From Heminiphilus faecis (GTDB taxonomy: Bacteria > Bacteroidota > Bacteroidia > Bacteroidales > Muribaculaceae), in the NCBI RefSeq assembly GCF_008728965.1, contig NZ_VSMC01000025.1, positions 1-47,765 on the forward strand: 47,765 nt of DNA. Direction: 5' to 3'. Positions 7,241-15,204 of the stretch are shown piece by piece. Position 1 is the stretch's first letter; every line of letters begins with the position of its first letter. Both the position numbers and the translations under genes were made by a program. Under the pieces are notes generated by a model. It did not search any database. It was given only the letters and a program-made list of their open reading frames with translations, and was not told the origin of the DNA.

Positions 7241-8161
7241 TCAGCTGTGAATATCGCGGATATCGTAAGGAGTCTCCTGATATACAAAATAATTAAGCCA
7301 GTTGCTGAAAAGCAGATTGGCATGTGAGCGCCAACGTACTATAGGCCCTTTGGACGGATCGTCATCAATATAATAATGGGCAGGGACAGCAGGATTCATA
7401 CCTTTATCCGTATCACGGCGATACTCGAAGTCGAGCGTATACGGTGAGTATTCGGAATGTCCGGTGATAAAAAACTCACGCCCGTTGCGGGCCATCACCA
7501 TGTATACGCCGCTTTCCGGACTCTCGGCTATTATGTCAAGCCCTTTCACCTGCTCCACCTCGTCGCGCAACACCTCACTAAAACGGCTGTGAGGTACATA
7601 AAACTCGTCATCAAACCCGCGGAATATAGGATTGCGGCTATCATTCACCCGATGTGGAAACACCCCTGAAATCTTACGGTCTATCACATGCTTTGGCACT
7701 CCGTAATGATGGTACAGACCGGCAAAAGCCGCCCAGCATATATATAATGTGGATGTGACATGCGTTCGCGCCCAGTCAAATATATCGCACAACTCATCCC
7801 AATAATCGACTTCCTCGAAGTCGACTTTTTCAACCGGCGCACCGGTTATTATGAAACCGTCGTAATTAAGGTCTTTTATCTCTTCAAATGTCTTGTAAAA
7901 CTCCTCGACGTGCTCACGAGGGGTATTGCGCGACACGTGCGATGCCGTGTCGATAAGATCAAGTTCCACCTGCAGCGGAGTATTGGAAATAAGCCGAAGC
8001 AGATCGGTCTCCGTCATAATTTTTAGCGGCATAAGGTTCAGTATACCTATACGCAACGGTCTTATGTCCTGCGACGAGGCTCTCTGTTCATCGATCACAA
8101 ATATATTTTCTTCCTTCAACATCTCGACGGCAGGAAGCGAAACCGGAACTCTAACAGGCAT
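7241..8161 (-). CDS. metA: Homoserine O-acetyltransferase (MetA family)
   Basis: It activates homoserine at the start of methionine synthesis. The 306-residue protein starts at MPVRVP (ATG at 8159-8161); eight upstream codons that could extend the frame overlap the previous stop and were rejected. The catalytic residues fall at the usual numbers: Cys142 (YICWAAFAGL), His235 and Glu237 (ITGHSEYS). Residue 111 is Glu (TGAPVEKV), the residue linked to acetyl-CoA use, whereas Gly at this place goes with succinyl-CoA. I therefore call it an acetyltransferase despite the MetA fold. It begins 4 bp after the PHP phosphatase stop and is last in a minus-strand run. Cytoplasmic. Confidence 0.95.
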   Translation of the reverse strand: MPVRVPVSLPAVEMLKEENIFVIDEQRASSQDIRPLRIGILNLMPLKIMTETDLLRLISNTPLQVELDLIDTASHVSRNTPREHVEEFYKTFEEIKDLNYDGFIITGAPVEKVDFEEVDYWDELCDIFDWARTHVTSTLYICWAAFAGLYHHYGVPKHVIDRKISGVFPHRVNDSRNPIFRGFDDEFYVPHSRFSEVLRDEVEQVKGLDIIAESPESGVYMVMARNGREFFITGHSEYSPYTLDFEYRRDTDKGMNPAVPAHYYIDDDPSKGPIVRWRSHANLLFSNWLNYFVYQETPYDIRDIHS

Positions 8162-8165
8162 TATT

Positions 8166-8990
8166 TCAATTATTATAATTATCAATCTTTTTTACAAAAC
8201 GCTTTATAACCTCCTCGCGACCGGCATCGACCTTGTCAGGATAATGGGCGTCACTGTTGACTACAATGGTGACACCGCTCTCTACAAGACGAGGCAGATA
8301 ACGGAATGAGGGGAAAATTCGCCGTTCACCCTCCCACACCTTCGTATTGATTTCAACAGCTACACCCGACTTGATTATGGCGTCTACAAGCCGGTCAACA
8401 CACTTTCCGTACCACACCTCATCCTCTATGCCGGGAGCAAACATGGACGCATTATGGCCTATTTTATCAAAATGTCCGATTATATCGAAGCCTCCCGCCT
8501 CCACCATATCTACCGACTGTCGGTAGAAGGTTTCTACGACATGACGTATATCATTATCAAAAAAACGCTCCATCTTGATCTTGAACGAGTCAAAGCGTCC
8601 GTCTACATCTACGTAACCGTCGCCGCACGGCAGAAAGTGCACAGAGCCGATGCGATAATCAAGAGGCACTGTATCAAAATAGCTGTGTGAAGGCCCCCAG
8701 TCATCACCGAGATAATCTATCTCCATTGATGTATAAAGGCTGATACGTGAACCGAAAACGGTCTTCAACCGCTGTACCTCCTCTACGTATGGAGCTACGT
8801 CATCCATCGGCATATTGCATGACGATTCTATAGGCACCGGAGAATGCGGTGAAAATCCCCAATGGAGCATGCCGGACTTAACGGCCGCCTCGGCCATGAC
8901 CGCCATGTCAGCCCGCCCGTCACAGAACTGTGTGTGGCTATGGAAATTGTACCGGTCGGTCGTTGATACTATATTTGAGAAGTCAATCAT
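8166..8990 (-). CDS. PHP-domain histidinol-phosphatase
   Basis: A 274-residue PHP metalloesterase. NFHSHTQFCDGRAD near the N-terminus supplies the HxH and acidic metal ligands; SMEIDYLGDDW, SVHFLP, GHFDKIGH, VEINTKVW and NSDAHYPDKV give the remaining ligands in the usual order. This is the HisJ/HisK type that dephosphorylates L-histidinol phosphate in histidine synthesis. No other his gene is nearby; it sits between cstA and metA in one direction, so a general phosphoesterase role cannot be excluded. Cytoplasmic. Confidence 0.85.
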   Translation of the reverse strand: MIDFSNIVSTTDRYNFHSHTQFCDGRADMAVMAEAAVKSGMLHWGFSPHSPVPIESSCNMPMDDVAPYVEEVQRLKTVFGSRISLYTSMEIDYLGDDWGPSHSYFDTVPLDYRIGSVHFLPCGDGYVDVDGRFDSFKIKMERFFDNDIRHVVETFYRQSVDMVEAGGFDIIGHFDKIGHNASMFAPGIEDEVWYGKCVDRLVDAIIKSGVAVEINTKVWEGERRIFPSFRYLPRLVESGVTIVVNSDAHYPDKVDAGREEVIKRFVKKIDNYNN

Positions 8991-9020
8991 AAACTATCTG
9001 TTGGAAAACTTAAAATAAGT

Positions 9021-10460
9021 TTAATCTAAAGGAGAAAGAATCTTTTTTGTAAAGTACTGTTTTTTGACAAACCATGCCAGAGCAGCCGCAGCAGTCAGCA
9101 GGCTCAACATAATCGACACATCATAACGAAAGCTCAGCCCTTCCGGAGCATACAATATATATGATGTACATACACATGTCATGAACAGCGCCGGCAGCAT
9201 CGTGAGCCAATAAAATTTGTGATGACGTGCCAGATAGACCGTCACCGCCCACAAGGTAAATACGGCAAGAGTCTGATTGCACCATGCGAAATATCGCCAC
9301 AATATAGCGAAATCTATCTGCATGATAAAGAATGTCAAGGCAAATATAGGTACCGATACCACAAGACGTCTTACTACGGTTTTCTGCTGATAGCGCATGA
9401 AATCGGCGGCAATAAGACGCGCGCTACGCAGAGCCGTGTCGCCAGTCGTTATAGGTGCGGCCACCACGCCAAGTATGGCGAGGACTCCGCCAAAGGCTCC
9501 GAGCCAATCAATGGATATGGCATGCACGAGGCCGGCAGTGCCTCCGTGTTCCGACAGGAATGCGCTCAATTCACCATATCCGCCGGTAAAGGCAATGGCT
9601 GCGGCAGCCCATATCAATGCCACAATACCTTCGGCCACCATGGCTCCATAGAATACCGGACGGGCCAGCCTCTCGTTTTTAAGGCAACGGGCCATCATGG
9701 GCGACTGAGTGGCATGAAAACCCGAAATGGCACCGCATGCTATAGACACAAACATCATCGGAAACAGCGGCATCGACCCGGCCGACGGCGATCGGTTGTA
9801 CAACCCGTCCGATATACCGTCGGGTATGGCCACGTCACCGAATATAAGCACACTCATTATGCCCACTGCCATAAACAGCAATGCCAAGCCAAACACCGGA
9901 TATATATTGCCGATAAGCTTGTCTATCGGAAGCAATGTGGCAAGCATGTAATAGACAAATATGGCTATTATCCAAAAGGTAGAGTCCATCCATCCGGGAG
10001 TCATTCCGGCTATCAGTTCGGCGGGAGTAAGAATGAACACGGCACCGACAAGCACCATGAGTGCCAGCGAAAATACGCGCATAAGTTGCTTTACGCCGGC
10101 GCCGAGCTCCGCCCCTACAATCTCGGGAAGCGATGCTCCGTCACGACGTATAGATATCACTCCCGACAGGAAATCGTGTACAGCACCGGCAAATATGGTG
10201 CCGAACACAATCCATAAAAATGCAGCCGGGCCGTACATGACACCCATTATGGCGCCGAATATGGGTCCGAGACCTGCTATGTTAAGGAACTGTATCAAAA
10301 ATACTTTCCATGTAGGCAGTGGCATATAGTCGACACCGTCCTGCTTGGAATAACAAGGCATAACCCGCTTGGGCTCACATCCTATGACTCTTTCCACAAA
10401 GAGTCCGTATATAAAATATCCTCCTACCAATACGGCAAGAGATACAAGAAACAATGTCAT
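9021..10460 (-). CDS. cstA: CstA-family carbon starvation transporter
   Basis: A polytopic inner-membrane protein of 479 residues, shorter than E. coli CstA (~700) and matching the compact form common in anaerobes. The family signature is complete: GPIFGAIMG, AVHDFLSGVISIRRDGASLPEIVG near residues 90-120, SGFHATQSPMMARCLKNE and AAPITTGDTALRSARLIAADF. CstA members import peptides or pyruvate during carbon limitation. It starts 32 bp after the TPR gene and ends 30 bp before the PHP phosphatase. Substrate is not decidable here. Confidence 0.92.
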   Translation of the reverse strand: MTLFLVSLAVLVGGYFIYGLFVERVIGCEPKRVMPCYSKQDGVDYMPLPTWKVFLIQFLNIAGLGPIFGAIMGVMYGPAAFLWIVFGTIFAGAVHDFLSGVISIRRDGASLPEIVGAELGAGVKQLMRVFSLALMVLVGAVFILTPAELIAGMTPGWMDSTFWIIAIFVYYMLATLLPIDKLIGNIYPVFGLALLFMAVGIMSVLIFGDVAIPDGISDGLYNRSPSAGSMPLFPMMFVSIACGAISGFHATQSPMMARCLKNERLARPVFYGAMVAEGIVALIWAAAAIAFTGGYGELSAFLSEHGGTAGLVHAISIDWLGAFGGVLAILGVVAAPITTGDTALRSARLIAADFMRYQQKTVVRRLVVSVPIFALTFFIMQIDFAILWRYFAWCNQTLAVFTLWAVTVYLARHHKFYWLTMLPALFMTCVCTSYILYAPEGLSFRYDVSIMLSLLTAAAALAWFVKKQYFTKKILSPLD

Positions 10461-10492
10461 CTAAATATGATTGGTTACTAATCTTTCCGTAT

Positions 10493-11896
10493 TTAATTCT
10501 CAGCGGCTATAACATCGTTGGCCGACTTTTTCAATTCCGACCTCGCATTGTCAATCTCCGCCTCCATGTTCAGGATAGCAGTTTTCAACGAAGTGTCACC
10601 GTCGCGATACTGACGCCTCATCTTCTCAAGAGTCGCCAACTGACCGTCAAGATGCTTCTTGTCGTCAAGATAGCGCTTCATGAGCTTACGTGCACGAGGG
10701 TTTTTGAAGTCATTCCAAGAAATGTATACACGTCCCTGACCGAGAGCAAACCGAAAGTCGGGTTTACGCAGCTTTTTATCCGGGTCTATCTCCTTTATTG
10801 CGTCGAGCAGATCGGCATAATCCTTGCCATCTTCCCATGTCGATTTATAATCAGTTATACGAGCCATGTCGGTAAGTTCGGGATAATCCACCGGATAATT
10901 GTTGCGAAGATCAGAAGGAATAAACTTATATATCGTTATATAATCGCCCAGACGGTTACGGTCGGTAGCCCACCAGCCCACACCGGTCACCTCATCGATG
11001 GCAAGCAGATAATCGTCATACGGCGAGTTATATGGCATACCTATATTCTGAGGCTGCAGGAAACCGTCTTCGTCCTTGCGGGATATAAATATGTCATATC
11101 CGCCAAGCGACTCCTCGCCATTATTGGCATAATATAATGTGACACCGTCAGGCATCATAAACGGGTAATTGCTGTCGCCGTCAAGGTCAAGCACGCTACC
11201 AAGCGGCGCCGGCGTCTCCCATGATCCGTCAAAAAGACGGCTGGCACCGGTCAGTACAAAATTCTCGGCCGAGTCGGGAGCGGCCCATATCATGAAATTA
11301 CGGGTCTCCGGCATATATACGGTTGAAGGATCAGCCGCAGCAACGCTCTTGGGTAGTACTTCGGTCGAATTGACCGAACCGCTCTCCGGAGCCAGCCTGT
11401 AAGCCTTGAAGAACTGATCGCGGTCTACAGCCACGCTGTCGATAATCACAATCTTCTCCACACGGTCAAGCATAGCCCTCGCCATGCCTATGCGCTCACG
11501 AAGAATGTCCATATCCTCCGGCAGCTGCTTACGCGACTTCTTGAGCGACGCTTCATACTTGTCTATATACTCGTCGGCTTCATCAAGAGCATAATGGTAA
11601 AAGGCTATCTCGGCAAGATAGCGAGGCGCCTCGGTCACCCTCTTGGTGTCGGCAAATTTAAGATATGGCAACGCCTCGTCATGGCGTCCTTCACGAAGCA
11701 GGCACACTCCCGTCCACTGGTTTAAAGCCGGATCCTTAGGCTTGCTCGCCAAGGCCTCCTCAAACACCGGCAACGCACCTGCGAAGTCGCCGGCCTGATA
11801 CATCTCTTTGGCCTCATCAAGTGTATATGCTGTCGCCGTCGAAGCCATCGCCACGGCAACACCCAATATGTATTTACGTAACTTTATGTATGACAT
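10493..11896 (-). CDS. Exported TPR / PD40 beta-propeller-like protein
   Basis: A signal peptide (cleavage probably after residues 20-23, TATA) is followed by a tetratricopeptide region (residues 25-110, with the A-LP-FEEAL and NQWTGVCLL helices), a helical segment to ~150, then a PD40/WD40-like part (residues 195-310) with DLDGDSNYPFMMPDGVTLYYANN and GGYDIFIS repeats, and a C-terminal coiled coil (~405-465). Bacteroidota proteins of this build are cell-envelope scaffolds, often with OmpA domains, but none is present here. It opens the minus-strand run leading to cstA. The -7 candidate CAAAGTAA at 11951-11958 (TTACTTTG on the minus strand) is imperfect. Role unknown. Confidence 0.75.
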   Translation of the reverse strand: MSYIKLRKYILGVAVAMASTATAYTLDEAKEMYQAGDFAGALPVFEEALASKPKDPALNQWTGVCLLREGRHDEALPYLKFADTKRVTEAPRYLAEIAFYHYALDEADEYIDKYEASLKKSRKQLPEDMDILRERIGMARAMLDRVEKIVIIDSVAVDRDQFFKAYRLAPESGSVNSTEVLPKSVAAADPSTVYMPETRNFMIWAAPDSAENFVLTGASRLFDGSWETPAPLGSVLDLDGDSNYPFMMPDGVTLYYANNGEESLGGYDIFISRKDEDGFLQPQNIGMPYNSPYDDYLLAIDEVTGVGWWATDRNRLGDYITIYKFIPSDLRNNYPVDYPELTDMARITDYKSTWEDGKDYADLLDAIKEIDPDKKLRKPDFRFALGQGRVYISWNDFKNPRARKLMKRYLDDKKHLDGQLATLEKMRRQYRDGDTSLKTAILNMEAEIDNARSELKKSANDVIAAEN

Positions 11897-12113
11897 AATG
11901 ACGCTTTTTTCTCAATTTAGCTTCAAAATTACACATAATTATAATACCGTCAAAGTAATTACTCTCCATTAGAGCCGACACCAAAAACTTTTAACATACT
12001 TTTCACCCGCACATTGATCCATACCAGAACCAGATATCAACAAACACCTCACAGGGCACAAACACACAATATGCCACTTTATAGAAAATAGCCTTAATAT
12101 TCAGGAAAATGAC

Positions 12114-12121
12114 TACCTTTG
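12114..12121 (+). promoter_or_regulatory. -7 box at the head of the secA gene run
   Basis: TACCTTTG is a perfect -7 element. Transcription would start near 12127, placing the ATG at 12146 about 20 nt into the message, which supports that start over the ATG at 12332. Nothing else is seen in 11897-12113. Confidence 0.6.
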
Positions 12122-12145
12122 TATCTAAAAATATCTGAAAACAGC

Positions 12146-13582
12146 ATGATATCAACAGAAATTCTTTCAAAATTCATTGATAGCTTAAGAGGTGCAGTTC
12201 TTGACCGTGGCAAGGCGTACGGCTACCGGCTCAACTCAAATGACATCAATGAACTATGGGAAGACGGACGGCAAATCACTTACGAAGACCGTGCCGGAGA
12301 ATTTCGTTTAAAATATAAATATTACTCCTTCATGTCGCAATTCATTTCTCTTAAAACTTTTCATACGTTCAAGTCGGTAATGCTGGCGGCATTGTTGCTG
12401 CCGGTACATGCAGCCGCGACGGAAACGACCGACAGCACGGCAGAGGCCGAAGCGCCGTCGGTGCAGGTAAGCCTGATCACTTGCTCGCCCGGACGCGACA
12501 TCTATGAATTGTGCGGCCACACGGCCTTACGTGTCAGGAGCGGAGATATGGACATGGCGGTCAATTACGGCATTTTCGACTTCAATGCCCCCAACTTCGT
12601 GTATAGATTCGTGAAGGGAGAGACCGACTATATGGTGGCGGCCTACCCGTTTGAACATTTCATGGAGGGCTATCAACGTCAAGGCCGATCGGTAACCGAA
12701 CAGCCTCTCAATCTGACCTCCCGGCAGGCCGACAGCCTTATAGCACTGCTCGACCGTAACCTCCGTCCCGAGAACCGCGTGTATCGCTACAATTATGTAA
12801 AGGACAACTGTTCCACAAGACCTCTATCGATGATAGAGCGTGCGCTTGGCGACACGATAGCACTTACGGCTCCGTCGGGAACCGAAGGATGGTCGTTCCG
12901 CGACGCAATGCGGCATTATCACAAAGGATATCCATGGTATCAGTTCGGTATAGACCTCGCTTTAGGAAGCGGCATAGACTATCCGATAAGCGCCCGGGAG
13001 AAGGCCTTTGCCCCAATTATGCTGTCGGAAATGCTGAAAACAGCCGTTGTAAAAGACTCCATGAACCGTAAAATACCGCTTGCAGCCGGCACGCGGATCA
13101 TATCAGAAGGCCGTCCCGACGGAGGCCCGGCATCGCCCACTCCTTGGTATTTTACCCCGATGGCCGCAGCCATAGCATTGCTGATTATAACCATAGTCGT
13201 GACTCTCCGCGACTTAAAACGTCGAAAGATAACACGCTGGTATGACTTCTTAATCTTCTCGCTTTACGGAACGGCCGGCTGCGTAACAGCATTTCTTGTG
13301 CTTATATCAGTACATGAAGCCACATCGCCCAACATATTGCTGCTGTGGCTCAATCCGCTATGCCTTATCATACCTGCATGCATATTCATAAAAAAGTGCC
13401 GTCGGTTGGTAATATTGTACGGAATTGTTAACTTTGTTGCATTAATTTTGTTAACATTGATGTGGCCGTTGTCAGGGCAGTCGATAAACCCTGCGTTTAT
13501 ACCGCTTATTCTGACTGACGCCATATTGACAGCACGATATTTATACATCACACGATGCGACGAAAAAACGACCCGCGACTGA
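12146..13582 (+). CDS. DUF4105 (Lnb N-terminal-like) membrane protein
   Basis: Residues ~100-265 form the DUF4105 domain: VSLITCSPGRDIYELCGHTALRV, NYGIFDF, then YNYVKDNCSTRP, whose Cys/His pattern recalls papain-like enzymes. Five hydrophobic segments follow (about 340-360 and 370-470). A signal-like hydrophobic stretch (MLAALLLPVHA) lies at residues ~79-89, not at the N-terminus. Two starts are possible: 12146, just inside the predicted message, or 12332, giving a normal signal peptide. The intervening 62 codons have coding-like composition, so I use 12146. First gene of a seven-gene run; its end overlaps the next gene by 28 bp. Enzymatic activity unproven. Confidence 0.8.
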   Translation: MISTEILSKFIDSLRGAVLDRGKAYGYRLNSNDINELWEDGRQITYEDRAGEFRLKYKYYSFMSQFISLKTFHTFKSVMLAALLLPVHAAATETTDSTAEAEAPSVQVSLITCSPGRDIYELCGHTALRVRSGDMDMAVNYGIFDFNAPNFVYRFVKGETDYMVAAYPFEHFMEGYQRQGRSVTEQPLNLTSRQADSLIALLDRNLRPENRVYRYNYVKDNCSTRPLSMIERALGDTIALTAPSGTEGWSFRDAMRHYHKGYPWYQFGIDLALGSGIDYPISAREKAFAPIMLSEMLKTAVVKDSMNRKIPLAAGTRIISEGRPDGGPASPTPWYFTPMAAAIALLIITIVVTLRDLKRRKITRWYDFLIFSLYGTAGCVTAFLVLISVHEATSPNILLLWLNPLCLIIPACIFIKKCRRLVILYGIVNFVALILLTLMWPLSGQSINPAFIPLILTDAILTARYLYITRCDEKTTRD

Positions 13583-15192
13583 CAGGACGTATCATCACAG
13601 CCTTGGTGGCTTCAATGGTGACTTTCACCGTTGTGGCGCAAGCACCCGCACCCCGTCCTAAACTCGTAGTGGGAATAATGATCGACGGTCTGCGCGAAGA
13701 CTACCTCGATCTTCTTAAAGGATACTTCGGAGAAAACGGCTTCAAACGCCTCATGAAAGACGGAGTCATGTTTGACAACGTCAACTACGGCACGGCTGTC
13801 GATGCCACTGCCGCCACAGCCATGATATACACAGGCTCGGCTCCGGCAGTCAACGGCATTCCAGCCGCCATGGTATATGACCCGGAAAACAAGCGTAGCT
13901 ATCCTATAGTACTCGACCCGTCTAAAATAGGCAACTATACCGACGAGACCTACTCGCCCAAGCCCATCAGAGTAAGCACACTCGCCGACGAAGTACGCAT
14001 AGACGGCGGCGGTTTCGGAGCCGTGCACTCGATAGCTCCGTCTGCCCCGCAGGCCATAGTGCTCTCCGGACATGCAGGCAACAGCGCTTTCTGGATAAAC
14101 GACGCCACAGGCAAATGGGCCACGACCACCCACTACAAGGATGTGCCGCCGACCATGCAGTCGCGCAACTACTCCAAGCCCCTCACAGTACGGCTCGACA
14201 CTCTCACATGGCGTCCGCTTCTTGCGCCCGACCGTTATCCCGACCTGCCTGCCTATAAGAAGTTTTACCCGTTTCGCTATCTTTTCCAGCACAACGACGT
14301 AAACCGTTATCGCAATTACAAAACCTCGGCTCCGGTCAATACCGAAATCACCGACATAGCTACGGAATACCTCAAAGGGTTGCAACTCGGAGCGCATGAG
14401 GCCATCGATATGCTCAACCTCGGCTATACAGTAGCACCTTTCGCAGGAGCTAAAGACGCCGACAGCCGCATAGAGATGATGGACAGCTATCTGCGTCTTG
14501 ATGCCGATCTCGGCCGCCTTTTCAACGAAATCGACGGCAAAGTAGGCCTTGACAATACATTTATCATGGTGGCCGGCACCCCGGCTCCCGCCAACGACAA
14601 GCGCGACGACGATAAATGGAGCATACCCAACGGCGAGTTTTCGGTACGACGTGCCATATCGTTGCTAAACATGTTTTTCATTCCCCAGTACGGCAACGGC
14701 GAATGGATAGCAGGGTATCATAAAGGACAGATATATCTCAACCATAAACTCATAAAAGAAAAGGGTCTTGACCCGAAGAAACTACGTGTTGACGCCGCCG
14801 ACTTTCTTGAGCGCATGAGCGGAGTGAGCTGCGCATGGACAATAGATGACATACAGGCCGGAAAGGCCGGTGTCAACTCCGATGCGCTGAAGCGCAACAC
14901 ACAGGTAGATTATGCCGGCGATATACTTATCGAGGTAAATCCCGGATGGGAAATAGTGGAAGTGGAACCGACATCGCAACAGGAACACCGGTCAACCGTA
15001 CGTTCAGGGCTTATGACCGCTCCTGTGTTTCTGCTATCGCCGCAGCTTACCCCGGCGCGCATGACAGGCGAGATCGACGCCCGGTCCATAGCGCCCACAG
15101 TGGCCCGGCTGCTTCGCATACGCTCGCCAAATGCCTCGCAACTCCCTCCAATGCATCTCGACAAGAAAACAAATATCGTAACATCAAAATAA
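13555..15192 (+). CDS. Alkaline phosphatase-fold protein with eroded metal sites
   Basis: A signal peptide (to about residue 29, VVAQA) precedes an alkaline phosphatase superfamily domain close to PafA: GIMIDGLREDYL near 40, FDNVNYGTAVDATAATAMIYTG near 75-95, and MDSYLRLDADLGRLFNEID near 310. The first ligand Asp (IDGLR) is kept, but the places where PafA-type enzymes have their D---H pair and the DH of ADHG read LGYTVAPFAGAKD and VAGTPAPAN, with no ligands. I predict a catalytically dead or altered periplasmic protein. It sits between the DUF4105 gene (28-bp overlap) and secA (12-bp gap), so an envelope or secretion-linked role is plausible but inferred. Confidence 0.75.
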   Translation: MRRKNDPRLTGRIITALVASMVTFTVVAQAPAPRPKLVVGIMIDGLREDYLDLLKGYFGENGFKRLMKDGVMFDNVNYGTAVDATAATAMIYTGSAPAVNGIPAAMVYDPENKRSYPIVLDPSKIGNYTDETYSPKPIRVSTLADEVRIDGGGFGAVHSIAPSAPQAIVLSGHAGNSAFWINDATGKWATTTHYKDVPPTMQSRNYSKPLTVRLDTLTWRPLLAPDRYPDLPAYKKFYPFRYLFQHNDVNRYRNYKTSAPVNTEITDIATEYLKGLQLGAHEAIDMLNLGYTVAPFAGAKDADSRIEMMDSYLRLDADLGRLFNEIDGKVGLDNTFIMVAGTPAPANDKRDDDKWSIPNGEFSVRRAISLLNMFFIPQYGNGEWIAGYHKGQIYLNHKLIKEKGLDPKKLRVDAADFLERMSGVSCAWTIDDIQAGKAGVNSDALKRNTQVDYAGDILIEVNPGWEIVEVEPTSQQEHRSTVRSGLMTAPVFLLSPQLTPARMTGEIDARSIAPTVARLLRIRSPNASQLPPMHLDKKTNIVTSK

Positions 15193-15204
15193 CAACATAA
15201 GAAA

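Noticed and set aside
9219-10217. 332-codon plus-strand reading frame opposite cstA
   Set aside because: It is a frame shadow: the minus strand encodes a complete CstA with all family motifs, while this translation is rich in His, Tyr, Arg and Gly with no domain pattern.
13612-14397. 261-codon minus-strand frame inside the phosphatase-like gene
   Set aside because: Shadow of the plus-strand gene; composition dominated by Val, Arg, Tyr and Gly without recognisable motifs.
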